Source: Clostridiales bacterium UBA1770
Lineage (GTDB): Bacteria > Bacillota > Clostridia > Oscillospirales > CAG-272
Length of the DNA stretch: 39,036 nt
Direction of reading: 5' to 3'
Assembly (NCBI GenBank): GCA_002315325.1
Contig: DCGU01000072.1
Span: 9,379 to 48,414, forward strand
A program made the translations under genes and the position numbers. A model generated the notes under the pieces. It was not told the DNA's origin. It saw only the letters and a list, made by a program, of their open reading frames with translations, and ran no database searches. Below, in pieces: positions 9,124 to 16,716 of the stretch. Each line of letters opens with the position of its first letter. Position 1 is the first letter of the stretch.

Positions 9124-10488
9124 ATGAATGATACCGAACGCAATCACAATAACGACGAACAACGGGAGGAATTCCCGACGGGTAACGCTTTTTTGGACAA
9201 ATGGGGTCCACGTTTTGTCGACCGTAAAATTGAATTTATGACGGCGACGCTGTTTGCATTGCCGCTCAACTTGGCCTTTTTGGTGTATTTGTTTTTTTCC
9301 GACACAGACTTGTTGTGGTCAGTTGTGTCGGGGGCATCCGTCGTAGTCGTCACAGTGCTGTTTATCATGGCGATTTGCGAAATCATCCGCAATATCTATC
9401 TCAACGTGCAGGACGAAAAACGAGCCGAGCGCGACAGATGGCTGGCGGAACAGGAACGTCTGAAAAAAGAAGCCGAGGAAGCTGCCGCACGACAGCGTGA
9501 AGCTGAAGAGACCACACGCAAAGCTGCCGTTGGGCAGCGCGTGACGGAAGAACCGCAGTCTGTTTCTCCTGTTGTCGACGAGATGCAGAAAAACAATTTG
9601 CCTGAACTGCAGCCTGAGGCGCTGGTTGACGCACTGTTGCCCGCATTGACTGATGCCGGTGTCGTGTTGACGCGTACAGATATGCAGGCGCTGATTGCCG
9701 CCATGTTGGTGTCGCGCGTGGTCCGCTTTTCCGGGATATCATTCCGTGAGATCAGCCGTTTGGCAACACTCTTGGCCTATGCCCTCGGCAATTTCCGTGC
9801 CGACGAATACGGCATGGATGGAATTGGTATTATTCCGCTTGATGGTACGGACGGTGAGGCGACAAACCGCACTTTGACGGCAGACCGTGATAAAATTCGT
9901 ATGCCTTTCGTCGACGAAGCCGACCGAAAGAAGGAATTTCTACCGGATATGGCACAGGATAACTGGAACGACTGCCGCATTTGGTACTTTGTGCTGACGA
10001 ACGATGCGTATACCGCCCTTGCATTGGACGATTGGAGCGTGACGCTGTCGCTGCTGCCGACGGTGGAACTCATGAATGGGTCAGCAGCACCGGTTGCTTC
10101 AGCTGCCTCACTGCAGGTATTGTCCGGTCGTGCACCGCAGCAATACGGCAGTGAATCCTTCTTTGATGCGGTGGATGCGTTGGATGATTTCCTGACTGCG
10201 TCGCTGCGTACGGCTCCCTCAAATCCCTTGATCCGGTTGGCGGAACGGTTTGCCGCCGCAGCACAGGCAGTGGGCTTTTCAACTGCAGAAACGGTAGATA
10301 GGTTCCTATCCTGTGTGCGGTTGCCTGCACTTTTGCGAGAGAAACAAAAAACGCTGTCCCCGGATGATCTGACGGCACTGGGTGAAAAAATCAATGCCTT
10401 GTTCGGCTATGACAACCTACCGCTATCACGTAAACTGCTGGACGAAGTGCCGCGTCAAACCAAGACGGTGTGGGACGAAAACGCATAA
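9124..10488 (+). CDS. Two-TM coiled-coil protein, first gene of the McrB-like operon
   Basis: A 454-residue protein of no family I recognise. Two membrane helices (about 39-58 and 64-88) with a very short loop leave both ends in the cytoplasm. Residues 96-136 are a charged Glu/Arg/Ala coiled coil, then a Pro/Ser linker, then a mostly helical cytoplasmic domain (about 155-454). That domain contains an aromatic stretch RIWYFVLTNDAYTALALDDW (about residues 285-304). No catalytic motif is seen. It is followed after 13 bases by the McrB-like ATPase, itself membrane anchored, so a scaffold or adaptor that recruits the ATPase to the membrane is the simplest reading (inference). The start is well supported by AAAGGAGA 9 bases upstream. 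Confidence 0.85.
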   Translation: MNDTERNHNNDEQREEFPTGNAFLDKWGPRFVDRKIEFMTATLFALPLNLAFLVYLFFSDTDLLWSVVSGASVVVVTVLFIMAICEIIRNIYLNVQDEKRAERDRWLAEQERLKKEAEEAAARQREAEETTRKAAVGQRVTEEPQSVSPVVDEMQKNNLPELQPEALVDALLPALTDAGVVLTRTDMQALIAAMLVSRVVRFSGISFREISRLATLLAYALGNFRADEYGMDGIGIIPLDGTDGEATNRTLTADRDKIRMPFVDEADRKKEFLPDMAQDNWNDCRIWYFVLTNDAYTALALDDWSVTLSLLPTVELMNGSAAPVASAASLQVLSGRAPQQYGSESFFDAVDALDDFLTASLRTAPSNPLIRLAERFAAAAQAVGFSTAETVDRFLSCVRLPALLREKQKTLSPDDLTALGEKINALFGYDNLPLSRKLLDEVPRQTKTVWDENA

Positions 10489-10501
10489 GGAGGGCAAAAC
10501 A

Positions 10502-11770
10502 ATGACAACTATTATCATTATCGTTTATCTCGGCGTTTTGCTGGCGTCCGTGATTACGCTGTTGGCCGTCGTTATTTACCGTGAACGTGCCCTTGCTAAA
10601 TTAAGCGGCAAACCGGTCGCCGAAGGTCTCGGTACTGCCGATTCGTTTCTCGGTAGTGATGCAAACTCAGAAGAGGCAGGGGAGAAAAAGCCGCGTTTCA
10701 GCATGCTGGCCGACGTTGACCGCACCATGACGGGATACCGTGCCCCCGCGATGATTCCGAATTTGACGCTGCGGGAGTTTTGCGAGACGTTCCGCAATTA
10801 TTCTGCCGGGGAAAAGCATTTATTTTACGATGCCTCGATTATTCGCCAATTTGTTGCCGGCCTATCTGTCAGCCCGATTCTCATTATGCAGGGTATGTCC
10901 GGTACCGGTAAAACGTCCCTGGCCCGTGCTTTCGGCTATTTTATCAGCAATATATCGACCGCCGTGCCGATTCAGCCTATGTGGAAGGAACGGTCCGACC
11001 TGCTGGGGTATTTCAACGAGTTTACCGACGAGTTTAAGGAAACAGAACTGCTCAAGAAAATGTACGAGGCGCTGTACAGCGACGAAATGTACGTGACCAT
11101 CCTGGATGAAATGAATATTGCCCGCGTTGAGTACTACTTTGCCGATTTTCTGTCTATGCTGGAGTTCCCGGCAGAAGAACGTAAATTGCAGATTATTTCG
11201 GATAAGCGTCCCGACGACCCTATTCGCCTGCGCGGCGAAATGCTGCCGGTGCCGGAAAATATGTGGTTCATCGGTACGGCCAACAACGACGATTCTACCT
11301 TTGCCATTTCGGATAAGGTGTACGACCGCGCCATGGTCATCAATCTGGATAAAAAGACAGCCACATTTACGGCGCCGTCGACGCACGCCATCCGTCTGTC
11401 CATCGAACAATGGAAGGCCATGATTGCCGATGCCCGCCGTGAGTACGCTATTACGGCGCGTAACATGGAACGGATTGGCCGCATGGATAATTACGTGCAG
11501 GCCACTTTCCATTTGTCCTTCGGTAACCGTATTATGAAACAGCTGCGTATGTACGTGCCGGTCTTTATGGCTTGCGGCGGCGGGGAACTGGAGGCCATCG
11601 ACGATTTGCTGTCTAAAAAACTCATGCGCAAATTGGAGTCGCTGAACCCCAGCTACGTCCGCTCCAAGATCGAGGATTTCAAAATGCAGCTCAACGATAT
11701 TTTTGGGGAGAACGTGATGGAAGCGTGCATTGCGTACTTGGATAATTTTGAAATCACCCACTGTTCTTAA
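10502..11770 (+). CDS. Membrane-anchored McrB-like AAA+ NTPase
   Basis: A 422-residue protein: one N-terminal membrane helix (residues 4-26), a linker, and an AAA+ domain from about 85. Walker A GMSGTGKTS at 131-139; the McrB-type DLLGYFN segment at 166-172; Walker B VTILDEMN at 198-205; sensor-1 region GTANND at 258-263 (compare GTMN-x-x-DRS in McrB); arginine in VYDRA at 276. The DLLGY and LDEMN signatures place it with McrB-type NTPases (GTP or ATP), which form hexamers and normally drive the nuclease partner McrC. Here no DNA-binding N-terminal domain and no McrC are present; the N-terminus is a membrane anchor instead. Start ATG 10502 is chosen over an upstream in-frame ATG because AGGAGGG lies 7 bases before it. 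The next gene is DUF2357-like, a known McrB-associated domain. Confidence 0.88.
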   Translation: MTTIIIIVYLGVLLASVITLLAVVIYRERALAKLSGKPVAEGLGTADSFLGSDANSEEAGEKKPRFSMLADVDRTMTGYRAPAMIPNLTLREFCETFRNYSAGEKHLFYDASIIRQFVAGLSVSPILIMQGMSGTGKTSLARAFGYFISNISTAVPIQPMWKERSDLLGYFNEFTDEFKETELLKKMYEALYSDEMYVTILDEMNIARVEYYFADFLSMLEFPAEERKLQIISDKRPDDPIRLRGEMLPVPENMWFIGTANNDDSTFAISDKVYDRAMVINLDKKTATFTAPSTHAIRLSIEQWKAMIADARREYAITARNMERIGRMDNYVQATFHLSFGNRIMKQLRMYVPVFMACGGGELEAIDDLLSKKLMRKLESLNPSYVRSKIEDFKMQLNDIFGENVMEACIAYLDNFEITHCS

Positions 11771-11776
11771 ACCGTT

Positions 11777-12020
11777 GAAAAAGGCACAGACCGCCCAAAA
11801 CCAATTTGGCTTGGGTTTAGATAGTATTTGTCGGTCTGAACGAGATTTATAATGGGATGCGAATGGTTTTTGACCTAACGGTCAAAAGGACCATTCTATG
11901 GAAAGTTTTGGGCTATGGACAAAAACACTCGACTGCCGTACAAAGTACGGCGACGCTCGGTTTTTGACCATTCCGCACTCTTTTTCAAGCGGTTTCGCCG
12001 ATGAAAAAGGCACAGACTGT
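11777..12020 (+). repeat. Structured ~240-bp repeat, copy A
   Basis: The element begins with an 18-mer at 11777-11794 (GAAAAAGGCACAGACCGC) and ends with a near copy at 12003-12020. Inside are two hairpins: 11862-11895 (AATGGT/ACCATT outer arm, TTTTGACC/GGTCAAAA inner arm, loop TAAC, GG bulge) and 11935-11951 (GCCGTAC/GTACGGC). A related copy, inverted, lies at 26056-26310. It occupies most of the 283-base gap between the McrB-like and DUF2357-like genes. A TATAAT at 11848-11853 lacks a good -35 box. It could be a small RNA, an RNA-level regulator of the downstream half of the operon, or a non-autonomous repeat. Confidence 0.75.
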
Positions 12021-12053
12021 AACGTTGCCCGAGTTGTAACGATTAAAAACGAA

Positions 12054-13697
12054 ATGCGAGGTATTATTTTGGGTATCCATCTCACGTACTTTTCAAATTT
12101 CTTAAAATATATACAGTCTTTGGAACGGGACAAAGGATACCGTTCTTTTGCTGCTGCATTGCGCGGTGCAGGGGACAGTGAGGACATCCTACGGACGGTT
12201 CGCCATTTCGTTACCATTGAGGACGATTGGATTATTTATACCGAGGAACGCCTTGGCCACGTAGAGCGCGCCGTTCACGCCGAACGCCAGTTCATCACGC
12301 AAAACGGGGAAATCATGCGCATCGATCAGGTTAAACACGTTACACCAGCCTCTGTTGCACATTTGGCCAAGCATTCCAATCTCATCACCCATTTGCCGGA
12401 TAACCCCGGTGACAAGCCCATCCCGGACAGCCTGTTTGTGGAGGAAAAAATCAGTGATTATGCGGTATATGAAAACCGCTTTCTCTATTTGCTGTTGGTC
12501 ACTTTGCGTGATTTTTGCGCCGAGCGGCTCAAGAAAATCCGTGAGGCCAGCCGTCGTACGGATATCTCTCTGCGTGTTAAAAAGACGTTTGCCGTGGTCA
12601 ATCACCGCGTGACCTACTCACTTAAACTGTCCGATGCCAATACCAATGACGAGGACAATGAAACCGACGGCAATACAAGTGTGCTGCTGTCCCGTATCGA
12701 AGATATCTACGGGTTGGTCAACGGTATGTTGCAGACGCCGCTGATGCAGGATATGTCGTTGGTGCCCATGATTCAGCCGCCGATTAAACGAACCAACGTG
12801 CTGAAAATGAACGTGGATTTCAAAAAGGCGTTGGAACTGTACGAATATATTATGGGGTACAAAAAGGACGGTTTTACCATAACGGAAAAGGAAACAGTGA
12901 CGTCCCCCCTGTCGCCGGAACTGTTGCGCGAATTGACTGCTGCCATCGGGACGGAAACCTATTTGTCCGGCAAATACGGGTTGCATTTGGAAGATAAATT
13001 GGCGGCTGAGTACGCTGTCGCGCAGGCCAAAGAAGCAGAGGCTGCGCGTGCGGCACTGCAGGCGCGCATCGAGGAATTGCATAACCATATCAAGGATAAG
13101 GGCGGCAACCCGGATACTTATATTGATTTGTTGGAACAGGAAATCAAACTGTTGCGCGGGGACAATCGGACCCTGACGGAACAAAACGAACGGCAGGCTC
13201 TTGTCGTGGAAACGTTGTCCCAAGAGACGGATAAATTGAATGCCGTCAACGAGGGGTTGCGGAAATCGGTTACGGAAAAGTCGGCCGAGATAACCGCTAT
13301 GACAAAACTGGCCGAGGAAACGGCGGTTTTGCACGAGCGGCAGATGGCCGACGTGCGGACACAGGCAGCGGCTGAGGTCGCACAGGCACATGACGAAACG
13401 AATGCCGCACATGCTGAGACGGTACGCGTACAGGATGAACTCGTTGCGCTGCAGCAGCTGAAAACCGAAATTGATGCACAGCTCACGGGTCTGCGCCGCC
13501 TCTACGTCAAAGATGCACCGGCAGAAGACTGGACTGCGCGGGAACGGTTCCGCGAACTCGAGGCAGAATACAAAGCATTGCAGAAAATGTATAAAAAAGA
13601 ATGGAAAAAAGCGGCGGCTGTCATGCGTCGGCAGTACATATGGTTGACGTTCAAACAGAACAACAAAAAAATGGGATGGGGGAGCAATCATAGATGA
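12054..13697 (+). CDS. DUF2357-like protein with long coiled coil
   Basis: 547 residues from ATG 12054. Residues 125-165 include DSLFVEEKISDYAVYENRF, resembling the ENRF core of DUF2357, a domain found next to McrB-type NTPases; a VLKMNVDFKKALELYEYI segment near 249-266 also fits that family. Residues 315-500 are a long coiled coil, followed by a basic tail. I do not see the C-terminal PD-(D/E)XK nuclease that often accompanies DUF2357. The frame is open from ATG 11898, but that start lies inside the ~240-bp repeat and has no ribosome binding site, so a start after 12020 is preferred; TTG near 12068 (preceded by GCGAGG) is another option. It overlaps the next gene by 4 bases (ATGA). Likely partner of the membrane McrB-like NTPase. 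Confidence 0.8.
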   Translation: MRGIILGIHLTYFSNFLKYIQSLERDKGYRSFAAALRGAGDSEDILRTVRHFVTIEDDWIIYTEERLGHVERAVHAERQFITQNGEIMRIDQVKHVTPASVAHLAKHSNLITHLPDNPGDKPIPDSLFVEEKISDYAVYENRFLYLLLVTLRDFCAERLKKIREASRRTDISLRVKKTFAVVNHRVTYSLKLSDANTNDEDNETDGNTSVLLSRIEDIYGLVNGMLQTPLMQDMSLVPMIQPPIKRTNVLKMNVDFKKALELYEYIMGYKKDGFTITEKETVTSPLSPELLRELTAAIGTETYLSGKYGLHLEDKLAAEYAVAQAKEAEAARAALQARIEELHNHIKDKGGNPDTYIDLLEQEIKLLRGDNRTLTEQNERQALVVETLSQETDKLNAVNEGLRKSVTEKSAEITAMTKLAEETAVLHERQMADVRTQAAAEVAQAHDETNAAHAETVRVQDELVALQQLKTEIDAQLTGLRRLYVKDAPAEDWTARERFRELEAEYKALQKMYKKEWKKAAAVMRRQYIWLTFKQNNKKMGWGSNHR

Positions 13698-14038
13698 AAA
13701 ATATGGTAAAAGAAAATCAAGCCGAAAAGCGCCGCTTCCCGTGGCTTGCACTCCCCACTGTGCTGATTTGTGTGGGATACGTTGTAATTATCATCTTGGC
13801 TGTGTCAAATCCGGGTGCCCTTCCGGCCGATTTTGTTCATTCGACGATAAACTACTTGTTGTTGGGCGTGGCGATGGTATTGCCTCTTTGTATGACTGTG
13901 ATATCCGGTATCATTTTGGGTCGCACGCCACACGTTGACCGCGCGACGAAGCGGTACAATAAACGAGGGATGACGTTGTGGTATCGTGTGGATATCCCGT
14001 TCGGTGATACGAAAGGGGACTGCCATGAAAAAAAATAA
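13694..14038 (+). CDS. Small two-TM protein
   Basis: 114 residues, basic N-terminus, membrane helices at about 17-38 and 49-74, then a cytoplasmic basic tail. Start ATG overlaps the DUF2357-like stop (ATGA), with GGGGGAGCA upstream, so translation is coupled. Its last 14 bases overlap the start of the transglutaminase-like gene. No family recognised. By position it could be an inner-membrane connector between the cytoplasmic NTPase/DUF2357 pair and the exported proteins (inference). Confidence 0.8.
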   Translation: MKNMVKENQAEKRRFPWLALPTVLICVGYVVIIILAVSNPGALPADFVHSTINYLLLGVAMVLPLCMTVISGIILGRTPHVDRATKRYNKRGMTLWYRVDIPFGDTKGDCHEKK

Positions 14039-16634
14039 AAAAATCGTTATTGCGGCAGCTGTTGCTACCATTACATTGGCACTGATTATTGGTGTGATGA
14101 TTACGCTGGCGGCGCTCGGCGTCCTTCGTTTGGTTAAGCGGGAGCTGACAATCCGCTCCGCATCGTTTGAAACGGTATATAGCGGGAAAACAATTGTCAT
14201 CGACGACAACTGTGAAATCGTTGATGGTGTTTTAACAAAGGGTGACGTACTAACAGTACAAATGACGTCGGTCATCAAAGACGCCGGCACCTATGAAAAT
14301 GGTTTTACGGTGAAGATTACCGACAGGCATGGCAAAGACGTGACGGATGCGTACGATTTGAATTTGATTTTCGGCGAATTACGTGTCAAACCCAAACCCG
14401 CAGCGTTTCGTTCCGGCAGTGCGGAAAAGGAATACGACGGCAAACCCTTGACGTACTATAAAGCCTCGTTGACCTCCGATCCGCTTTGCGAAGGGGATAC
14501 TTGGCAGGCCATTGTGACCGGTGCACAAACTGACGTCGGCACAAGTCCCAATTTCTTTTCCGTTATCATCAGTGACGCAGCGGGAAATGACGTGACGCAT
14601 AATTATGACGTTACCTATACCCAGGGAACGCTGAGTGTTAATCCTGTTGCATTGACGTTCCTGTCCGGTTCTGCCGAAAAGGAATATGACGGGGAGCCGT
14701 TGACCTGCGATGACGTTGTTCTGTCTGCCGGTAATTTGATGTCGGGCCACACGGTTTCTTTTAAGGTAAGGGGAAAACAAACCGAAATCGGATTTTCCGC
14801 CAACAATTATTCTGTTGTTATCAGTGACGCAACGGGCAAAAACGTCACGAAGAACTACGATATAACCGACAATGAAGGTATCTTGTTGGTTATGCCCATT
14901 AATATCACGTTCCTATCCGGCAGTGCTTCGATGGTTTATACCGGGGAACCGTTGACCTGCGAGGAAGTAGCCATTGTTGACGGCGAATTGTTGGACGGTC
15001 ACATGGTCGTTTTTGACGTGACCGGTGAACAAACCGAAATCGGGGAAAGTGCAAACGCCTATACTGTCAGTATTTTAACTGAAGACGGCAATGACGTTAC
15101 CGACCTGTATCGGATTTCTCTTGCCTGCGGTACGCTTACCGTACTGGCGCCTGACGGCGGAGGCGGCTCAATGGAGGGGTACTATCAGGTTTTGACAGAT
15201 ACGACAGGGTGGCTGTACCTGCGCGAAATGAACTACGGCAGCACCTATAACGGGTATAACTTTGACGACCCGGAAGCGTGGTACGGCAAAACGACAAGTC
15301 CGATGATCTATGCCGGTACCGCCATGAAAAACAGCGGCGCTGCAACGGCACATTGTACCGTCTATATGCCCAAGGCACAGGCGTCAATCATATACCGTAT
15401 TATGCCGTACTATCTTACGGACGGTGCCGGGAATGAAACCTCTGACGTGCTGCACATGGTTTCCCGTGATACGTCCTATTCCTATACGTACGTGCCGTAC
15501 GAATATAATGGCGGGACGGTTCAGGGACGATTGAACGGAACAACGTCAACAGAAGAAAAACAATATCGCAACTGGGTTTATGCGAATTATTTGGACGTGC
15601 CGGATTCAACGGCACAGGTATTCCGGCAATTGGCGGCTGAAAACGGGCTGTCGGCAAACAGTCCCACGATTGTGGATGACGTTGTGACGTATATCAGCCA
15701 CGCGGCAACGTACAATTTGAAATATGAAGCCGAGCCTAAGAACGTTGACCGTGCCGTGTATTTCCTGACGGAGTCCAAAGAAGGAATTTGCCAGCATTAC
15801 GCAGTGGCGGCCACGCTGATGTTCCGTGTCCTCGGTATTCCGGCACGGTACGTGCAGGGGTATTTGGTTCATGCCGAGGCATATGAAATGACCAAGGTGA
15901 CAGGAGATATGGGACACGCCTGGACCGAAATTTATGTCAACGGTATTGGTTGGATGCAGGTAGATGCGACCGCATCGGGAGACGACAGCGAACTTCAGTC
16001 CCCCGACGACGAACAGCCGCAGGACAAACAAGAGGAACAGGATGACGAGAAACAACAAGAAAGCGATTTCCCGAATGATCCGTCACCCATGGACGAAAAA
16101 GAAAAGCAAAAGAACGCTATGCGTGCTATGCTGACACTGTCGGTCAAAACGAATTCCGTCTCAAAAACCTATGACGGCACCCCCTGTGATGGGTTGACCT
16201 GCGACTTTACCGGTGAATTGCTGGCAGGGGATTATTTTGACGGATTTGCATCGGATGAAACTATCGGTGTCGGTGTGCATCCCAACCAAACGATGCCTAT
16301 TATTAGGGATGCATGGGGAAACGACGTGACGTTCTTCTATACGAATATTTCTTGGAATTGCGGCACGCTGACGATTTTGCCGGCTGAACTGACAATTCAA
16401 GCCGGTTCTGCATCGAAACCCTATGACGGCACGGATTTGCAGTGCACAAATTATTCGATTGTTGCCGGGAAGTTAATGCCGGGTGACGTCATCGTAATAG
16501 ACGGCTCAACTAAGCTGCTGGAAAGAGGTTCTGTAAGCAACTGTTTGAATATCCAAATCATTCGCGGCGACGTGAACGTGACGAATAATTATGCATTACA
16601 GCAAATTTATGGCACTTTGACGGTATCGCAATAA
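14025..16634 (+). CDS. Exported MBG/YDG-repeat protein with transglutaminase-like domain
   Basis: 869 residues from ATG 14025 (GAAAGGGGA 5 bases upstream). One membrane helix at about 5-35, then outside. Four Ig-like repeats of about 85 residues (roughly 38-375) share the plan SGSAEKEYDGEPLT ... G-H ... QTEIG ... DVTxNY ... GTLxV, matching MBG/YDG-type surface repeats. Residues 380-660 are a transglutaminase-like domain with a complete triad: C589 (EGICQHYA), H631 (GHAWTE), D647 (QVDAT). An acidic Gln/Asp/Glu linker follows (about 660-700), then two more repeats. Such domains can be cross-linking enzymes or cysteine peptidases; the family alone does not decide. Membrane-anchored outside, co-transcribed with a second repeat protein that might be its substrate (inference). 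Confidence 0.88.
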   Translation: MKKNKKIVIAAAVATITLALIIGVMITLAALGVLRLVKRELTIRSASFETVYSGKTIVIDDNCEIVDGVLTKGDVLTVQMTSVIKDAGTYENGFTVKITDRHGKDVTDAYDLNLIFGELRVKPKPAAFRSGSAEKEYDGKPLTYYKASLTSDPLCEGDTWQAIVTGAQTDVGTSPNFFSVIISDAAGNDVTHNYDVTYTQGTLSVNPVALTFLSGSAEKEYDGEPLTCDDVVLSAGNLMSGHTVSFKVRGKQTEIGFSANNYSVVISDATGKNVTKNYDITDNEGILLVMPINITFLSGSASMVYTGEPLTCEEVAIVDGELLDGHMVVFDVTGEQTEIGESANAYTVSILTEDGNDVTDLYRISLACGTLTVLAPDGGGGSMEGYYQVLTDTTGWLYLREMNYGSTYNGYNFDDPEAWYGKTTSPMIYAGTAMKNSGAATAHCTVYMPKAQASIIYRIMPYYLTDGAGNETSDVLHMVSRDTSYSYTYVPYEYNGGTVQGRLNGTTSTEEKQYRNWVYANYLDVPDSTAQVFRQLAAENGLSANSPTIVDDVVTYISHAATYNLKYEAEPKNVDRAVYFLTESKEGICQHYAVAATLMFRVLGIPARYVQGYLVHAEAYEMTKVTGDMGHAWTEIYVNGIGWMQVDATASGDDSELQSPDDEQPQDKQEEQDDEKQQESDFPNDPSPMDEKEKQKNAMRAMLTLSVKTNSVSKTYDGTPCDGLTCDFTGELLAGDYFDGFASDETIGVGVHPNQTMPIIRDAWGNDVTFFYTNISWNCGTLTILPAELTIQAGSASKPYDGTDLQCTNYSIVAGKLMPGDVIVIDGSTKLLERGSVSNCLNIQIIRGDVNVTNNYALQQIYGTLTVSQ

Positions 16635-16716
16635 CCGGCATCCGAAATTTGACAAACCGCCGCTACTTTAAAGAAGTATCTAAATTAGAAAAATCCAATT
16701 GAAAGGAGGAAAAAAT

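Noticed and set aside
10502..13697. Classical McrBC restriction system
   Set aside because: No McrC nuclease and no DNA-binding N-terminal domain on the NTPase; the NTPase is membrane anchored and the rest of the operon is exported.
16634..16716. Internal promoter starting with TTGACA at about 16649
   Set aside because: No acceptable -10 box at 16-18 bases; the best candidate is 22 bases away.
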